Assembly: GCA_022360105.1 (NCBI GenBank)
Contig: JAKSDL010000341.1
Coordinates: 1 to 9,658, forward strand
Length of the DNA: 9,658 nucleotides
Direction of reading: 5' to 3'
From: Pseudomonadota bacterium
GTDB taxonomy: Bacteria > SAR324 > XYD2-FULL-50-16 > JAHJRI01
Position 1 is the first letter of the stretch; each line of letters begins with the position of its first letter. Positions 6,707 through 9,658 of the stretch are shown here, one piece after another. The position numbers were made by a program, and so were the translations under genes. The notes beneath the pieces were generated by a model. That model was not told the DNA's origin, made no database searches, and saw nothing but the letters and a program-made list of their open reading frames with translations.

Positions 6707-6735
6707 ACTATATGCTTGCCCTGCCTTTGCGTCAA
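6707..6735 (-). promoter_or_regulatory. Sigma-70-type promoter of asd
   Basis: On the minus strand TTGACG (6730-6735) and TATAGT (6707-6712) are separated by exactly 17 bp, each with 5 of 6 consensus bases. Start of transcription is expected near 6701, about 105 nt before the asd ATG. Confidence 0.7.
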
Positions 6736-6849
6736 GCGGCCGGGATCACCAGGAATCCACAAAAACAAAGGTTTTTCCAGGTGTCGAACCATATTAATTG
6801 CCTTGATTTGGTTCAGGCTTTTTGTTGAAATAAACGGAGGTATTACAGA

Positions 6850-6918
6850 ATGGGTCCGACTGGCCAAAATGCTGAAATTAAAAATAAATTTTACCAAAAC
6901 CTATCATGGATCGGTTAG
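6850..6918 (+). CDS. Possible 22-codon leader ORF upstream of the deoxyhypusine-synthase-like gene
   Basis: ATG at 6850 is preceded by a full GGAGG (6836-6840) with 9 nt spacing and runs 22 codons to TAG, reading MGPTGQNAEIKNKFYQNLSW then IG. It ends 36 nt before the next start codon. No run of one amino acid is seen that would mark a classical attenuation peptide. The strong ribosome site is the main support, and chance is quite possible. Confidence 0.25.
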   Translation: MGPTGQNAEIKNKFYQNLSWIG

Positions 6919-6954
6919 ATATCGTTTATTAGCCGGTATTTTTCAGGAGTTTGT

Positions 6955-7857
6955 ATGATCGATTTTTCCAAAATAACCACTTATCCCATCCGGGAACGTC
7001 AGAATAAGTTTACCCTCGACCAGATGATACCCTTGAATCAGGTGGTGGAGACAAAGGAGAAGGATAAGATTTCCACTATTGCCGAAAAGTTGATTCACGC
7101 CAAAAACAAGACCGGGAAAATAATCTTGATGCTCGGTGGGGCAGTGGTTAAAGTCGGTTGTTCAGATGTGTTGATCGATTTGATGAAACGGGGTTATGTG
7201 AATCATCTGGCTGTAAACGGTGCGGTTTCCATTCATGATTTTGAGGTGGCGTTGATCGGTGAAACATCGGAAGATGTTGAACGCGGTTTGGAAGATGGAA
7301 CATTCGGCATGGTGGAGGAGACCGGGAAACTGCTTAATGAAGCCATCAACAATGCACATTCAGCCGATTACGGCTATGGTGCTGCTGTAGGTAAAATGAT
7401 CGATACAATGAACCTGCCTTACAAAGAAAGAAGCCTTTTCTACCAGGCTTATCGTTTGAATATTCCTGTCACAGTTCATATTGCTATCGGAGGTGATATC
7501 ATCCACCAACATCCCAGTTGTAATGGCGCTGCATTAGGTGAAACATCCTTTAGAGATTTTAAATTACTAACCGGGTCGGTTACTGGTTTGACAAACGGAG
7601 CATTGTTAAATTTCGGTTCCGCAGTTAACTTACCGGAAGCATTTTTGAAAGCGTTAACGATCGTAAGAAATTTAAAGTTTGATGTTAAGAATTTTACGAC
7701 GGCAAATTTTGATTTTATAGATATGTACCGTCCCAGGACCAGGTTATTGGAATGGCCTAAAAAACTGGGCTGCCAGACATTTGATGTGCGTGATAATCAC
7801 AACTGTACCCTGCCGGCTTTACGCCAATCCATTATTAATAAGCTTCAGGATGAATAA
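6955..7857 (+). CDS. Deoxyhypusine-synthase-like protein of unknown role
   Basis: 300-aa cytoplasmic protein resembling the bacterial branch of the deoxyhypusine synthase family (NAD-dependent aminobutyl transferases). Bacteria generally lack the hypusine pathway, so the substrate is unknown. Visible blocks: IILMLGGAVVKVG (56-68), LAVNGAVSIHDFEVALIGET (85-104) with SEDVERGLEDG.FGM.EETG after it, AIGGDIIHQHP (177-187), GSAVNLPEAFLKAL, and a C-terminal YRPRT with LLEWPKK (265-271). Lysines 269-270 lie about 17 residues before a C-terminal LPAL, roughly where the catalytic Lys of true deoxyhypusine synthase (WGK) lies. I cannot confirm equivalence. AGGAG precedes the ATG with 5 nt spacing. It is followed 122 nt later by the C-S lyase gene, likely in one transcript. 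Family assignment is from recall of conserved blocks, hence moderate confidence. Confidence 0.6.
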   Translation: MIDFSKITTYPIRERQNKFTLDQMIPLNQVVETKEKDKISTIAEKLIHAKNKTGKIILMLGGAVVKVGCSDVLIDLMKRGYVNHLAVNGAVSIHDFEVALIGETSEDVERGLEDGTFGMVEETGKLLNEAINNAHSADYGYGAAVGKMIDTMNLPYKERSLFYQAYRLNIPVTVHIAIGGDIIHQHPSCNGAALGETSFRDFKLLTGSVTGLTNGALLNFGSAVNLPEAFLKALTIVRNLKFDVKNFTTANFDFIDMYRPRTRLLEWPKKLGCQTFDVRDNHNCTLPALRQSIINKLQDE

Positions 7858-7926
7858 ACCCGGACTTGTCTAATTGAAGGCTAACCAACTATTATCAATA
7901 TCTTGTGCTGCAACATGCCAAGTGTA

Positions 7927-7947
7927 CCCCACTATCTTGAAGTGGGG
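7927..7947 (+). other. 7-bp GC-rich hairpin between the deoxyhypusine-synthase-like gene and the C-S lyase gene
   Basis: CCCCACT (7927-7933) and AGTGGGG (7941-7947) pair perfectly with a 7-base loop. CTAGAATACG follows, so there is no T-run. It ends 32 nt before the next start codon and could be a processing or mRNA-stability element, or a partial terminator. Confidence 0.4.
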
Positions 7948-7979
7948 CTAGAATACGAATTCGGTTAAGAGGCGATGAA

Positions 7980-9182
7980 ATGGAACATTACGACTTTGAC
8001 AAAGTGATACCCAGAAAGAACACCGATTGTGCCAAATGGGATGCCGCTAATTTCCTATTTGGAAGCGATGATGTGTTGCCCATGTGGGTGGCTGATATGG
8101 ATATTCCCATTGCAAAGCCTATAACTGAAGCCTTAAGGCGTCGTACAGAACATGAAGTTTACGGATACTCCCTGTCGGAACCGAAATCGGTGGTTGAAGC
8201 GATAATCAGCCGTCTTGATCGACTGTACAACTGGCAAGTCAAACCGGAGTGGATTCAATTAACACCGGGTGTGGTACCTTCCCTATATACCATTATTCGT
8301 TCTTTGACTGTTCCCGGGGATACTGTTATCCATCAGGATCCGGTGTATTATCCTTTTTGGTCGGCAATTGAATACAACGGATGCCAGGTCGGAAACAATC
8401 CATTGAAGTTGGATGGAGATAAATACCAGGTGGATTTTGACGATCTTGAAAGGCAGTTTCGTCCTAAAAATCGAATGGGGGTTTTGCCATCCAGGGTCAA
8501 AGCTATGATTTTATGCAACCCTCACAATCCCGTAGGTCGTGTTTGGACGAAAGAAGAACTCACCAGAATGGGGGAACTGGTCGTCAAGAAAAATGCTGTT
8601 ATGATTGCCGATGAGATACATTGTGAACTTTTATTTAAAGGCTATCAGCACACACCCTTTGCCAGTATTTCCCCGGAATTTGAACAAAGATCCATAACCT
8701 GCATTGCTCCCAGCAAGACATTTAACCTGGCTGGTTTGGAAGCCTCGGTGGTGATTATTCCGAATCGGGAAATCAGGGACAATTTTAAAAAAACACGCAA
8801 AGGATTTTTACCGACCTGTAACATCTTTGGAATGGTGGCCATGGAAGCTGCTTTTAGAGACGGAGATGAATGGTTGGAACAATTCCTTCGCTATATGCAG
8901 GCAAATCTTGATTTTCTGGTGGAATATTTCGCCCGAAACATACCCCAAATTAAAGTCATTCAACCCGAAGGCACCTACCTGGTGTGGCTGGATTGCAGGG
9001 AATTGGGCTTGAATCCGGCTGAACTGGAAGCATTCATGAATCGGAAAGCCAAAGTAGGATTGGATCATGGCATCGCTTTTGGACCATCCGGAGCAGGATT
9101 TGAAAGGATTAACATTGCCTGCCCAAAATCAACTCTGGAAGAGGGATTGCAGCGTATAGCCCGGGCTGTCAGTGAGTTGTAG
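7980..9182 (+). CDS. MalY/PatB-type PLP-dependent C-S lyase (cystathionine beta-lyase family aminotransferase)
   Basis: Fold-type I PLP enzyme, 400 aa (MalY/PatB proteins run about 385-400), cytoplasmic. Family members cleave the beta C-S bond of cystathionine or cysteine S-conjugates to pyruvate, ammonia and a thiol such as homocysteine. Visible: N-terminal PRKNTDCAKWD and LPMWVADMD (family hallmark for substrate binding), EVYGYS, LTPGVVPSL, CNPHNPVGR (179-187) with Asn183 for PLP, ADEIHCEL (210-217) with Asp211 contacting the pyridine ring, and SKTFNLAG with the Schiff-base Lys246. The C-terminal GTYLVWLD is also typical. AGAGG precedes the ATG with 7 nt spacing. Neighbouring asd, also in the aspartate family, makes a methionine-synthesis role attractive. 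Sulfide- or thiol-releasing C-S lyase activity is the alternative. No MalT-type partner is seen. Confidence 0.88.
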   Translation: MEHYDFDKVIPRKNTDCAKWDAANFLFGSDDVLPMWVADMDIPIAKPITEALRRRTEHEVYGYSLSEPKSVVEAIISRLDRLYNWQVKPEWIQLTPGVVPSLYTIIRSLTVPGDTVIHQDPVYYPFWSAIEYNGCQVGNNPLKLDGDKYQVDFDDLERQFRPKNRMGVLPSRVKAMILCNPHNPVGRVWTKEELTRMGELVVKKNAVMIADEIHCELLFKGYQHTPFASISPEFEQRSITCIAPSKTFNLAGLEASVVIIPNREIRDNFKKTRKGFLPTCNIFGMVAMEAAFRDGDEWLEQFLRYMQANLDFLVEYFARNIPQIKVIQPEGTYLVWLDCRELGLNPAELEAFMNRKAKVGLDHGIAFGPSGAGFERINIACPKSTLEEGLQRIARAVSEL

Positions 9183-9243
9183 ATCGAAGGGGATTGTTTT
9201 GATTGGATCCGGATCTGATTTTAAGTGCAAACTCGATGAGAAT

Positions 9244-9658
9244 TCAATCAATCCTGTTAGCCAATCGGTCTTTGATATAGCCGGGAATCCTTTCTTCCAG
9301 CCAATAATGGGGAGAAAACACACTACCCCCGGAAATAAATCCCGCATGACCTCCTCGGTCACTAAGTTCCAGGGTGACATTTTCAGATAATTCCTGTTGA
9401 GTGGGAATGGCATCTTCAGAAATAAACGGATCATCCTTAGCCTGAATAATCAACGTTCTGTTTTTAATATCTTTTAAATATTGTCTGCTACTGCACTTTT
9501 CATAATAGTCATCCGCACCTTTAAATCCGTGGATGGGTGCGGTAATATACTCATCAAATTCTCTAAACGTCTTGAGCTTATCAATTTGATCCTCGGACAG
9601 GGAGATATAATCTGAGTAATCAAGCAAACTCATTTTCTTTTTGATATTGTTTTTCAAA
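9244..9658 (-). CDS. YheT-like alpha/beta hydrolase, C-terminal part (cut by window edge)
   Basis: C-terminal 138 or so residues of a serine hydrolase of the YheT/ABHD1-3 family (about 320 aa when whole); the nucleophile-elbow half lies outside the window. Numbering from a TTG at 9657, visible features are FDEYITAPIHGF (34-45), DDYYEKCSSRQYL (49-61), the strand and acid region TLIIQAKDDPF (68-78) with an Asp of the triad (75 or 76), and the catalytic His in RGGHAGF (His104), then HYWLEERIP. FD..TAP.HGF and DYY..SS are characteristic of YheT rather than of general lipases. Family members are poorly characterised, with esterase activity suggested. The reading frame is open to the window edge, so the TTG at 9657 is not a real start. 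It is convergent with the C-S lyase gene, 61 bp apart, with no clear intrinsic terminator between them. Confidence 0.88.
   Translation of the reverse strand, partial: LKNNIKKKMSLLDYSDYISLSEDQIDKLKTFREFDEYITAPIHGFKGADDYYEKCSSRQYLKDIKNRTLIIQAKDDPFISEDAIPTQQELSENVTLELSDRGGHAGFISGGSVFSPHYWLEERIPGYIKDRLANRID

Larger units (their letters stand above)
6595..6954. other. 360-bp divergent gap between asd and the deoxyhypusine-synthase-like gene
   Basis: Holds the asd promoter (6707-6735), an asd leader with overlapping hairpins (6676-6702), and on the plus strand a possible 22-codon leader ORF (6850-6918). Reading frames of about 80 codons cross it on both strands (6652-6897 minus, 6716-6958 plus). 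They show no recognisable motifs and conflict with the promoter, so I do not call them genes. Confidence 0.6.

Noticed and set aside
6652..6958. ORFs of about 80 codons on both strands in the asd upstream gap
   Set aside because: No recognisable domain; the minus-strand one spans the asd promoter and the plus-strand one runs into the start of the next gene without its own good ribosome site.
9183..9243. GATCCGGATC palindrome (9206-9215) as a terminator between the convergent genes
   Set aside because: The 10-bp palindrome has no loop and no T-run directly after it, so it cannot form a proper intrinsic terminator.
9129..9390. ORF 9172-9390 (plus) and the N-terminal extension to 9434 seen in another minus frame
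   Set aside because: They overlap the conserved C-terminal part of the YheT-like hydrolase or the C-S lyase end in wrong frames.

Overview
The window comes from a bacterium of moderate GC content with recognisable Shine-Dalgarno sites (AGGAG, GGAGG, AAGGA) before most genes. No 16S or lineage marker is present, so the phylum is left open. All genes read as intact chromosomal housekeeping or metabolic genes. No transposase, phage gene, CRISPR array, tRNA or rRNA was seen.

Left region (1-4658): a divergent cluster around one regulatory gap. Leftward runs a TetR-family regulator, then an alkyl-DHAP-synthase-like FAD enzyme, then the start of an FAD-dependent glycerol-3-phosphate dehydrogenase (GlpD) cut by the window edge. 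Rightward is an FGGY-family kinase. The 295 bp between them hold a 29-bp interrupted palindrome over a likely leftward promoter, a good operator candidate for the TetR protein. Kinase, GlpD and the AGPS-like enzyme all point to polyol / glycerol-3-phosphate / DHAP chemistry, possibly feeding ether-lipid synthesis.

Middle region (4659-5483): 532 bp without a protein gene, rich in inverted repeats. It includes a possible three-way-junction RNA ending in a terminator-like hairpin with six Ts. A cold-shock-domain protein and a strong intrinsic terminator follow.

Right region (5500-9658): aspartate-semialdehyde dehydrogenase (asd) points left, from a well-formed promoter (TTGACG, 17 bp, TATAGT). 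Divergent from it are a deoxyhypusine-synthase-like protein of unknown role, possibly preceded by a 22-codon leader ORF, and then a MalY/PatB-type PLP C-S lyase. Asd and the C-S lyase both fit the aspartate-to-methionine pathway. The C-terminal part of a YheT-like alpha/beta hydrolase enters convergently from the right edge.

The most interesting items are the TetR/AGPS-like/GlpD/FGGY cluster with its operator candidate, the structured RNA candidate upstream of the cold-shock gene, and the deoxyhypusine-synthase-like gene in a bacterium.
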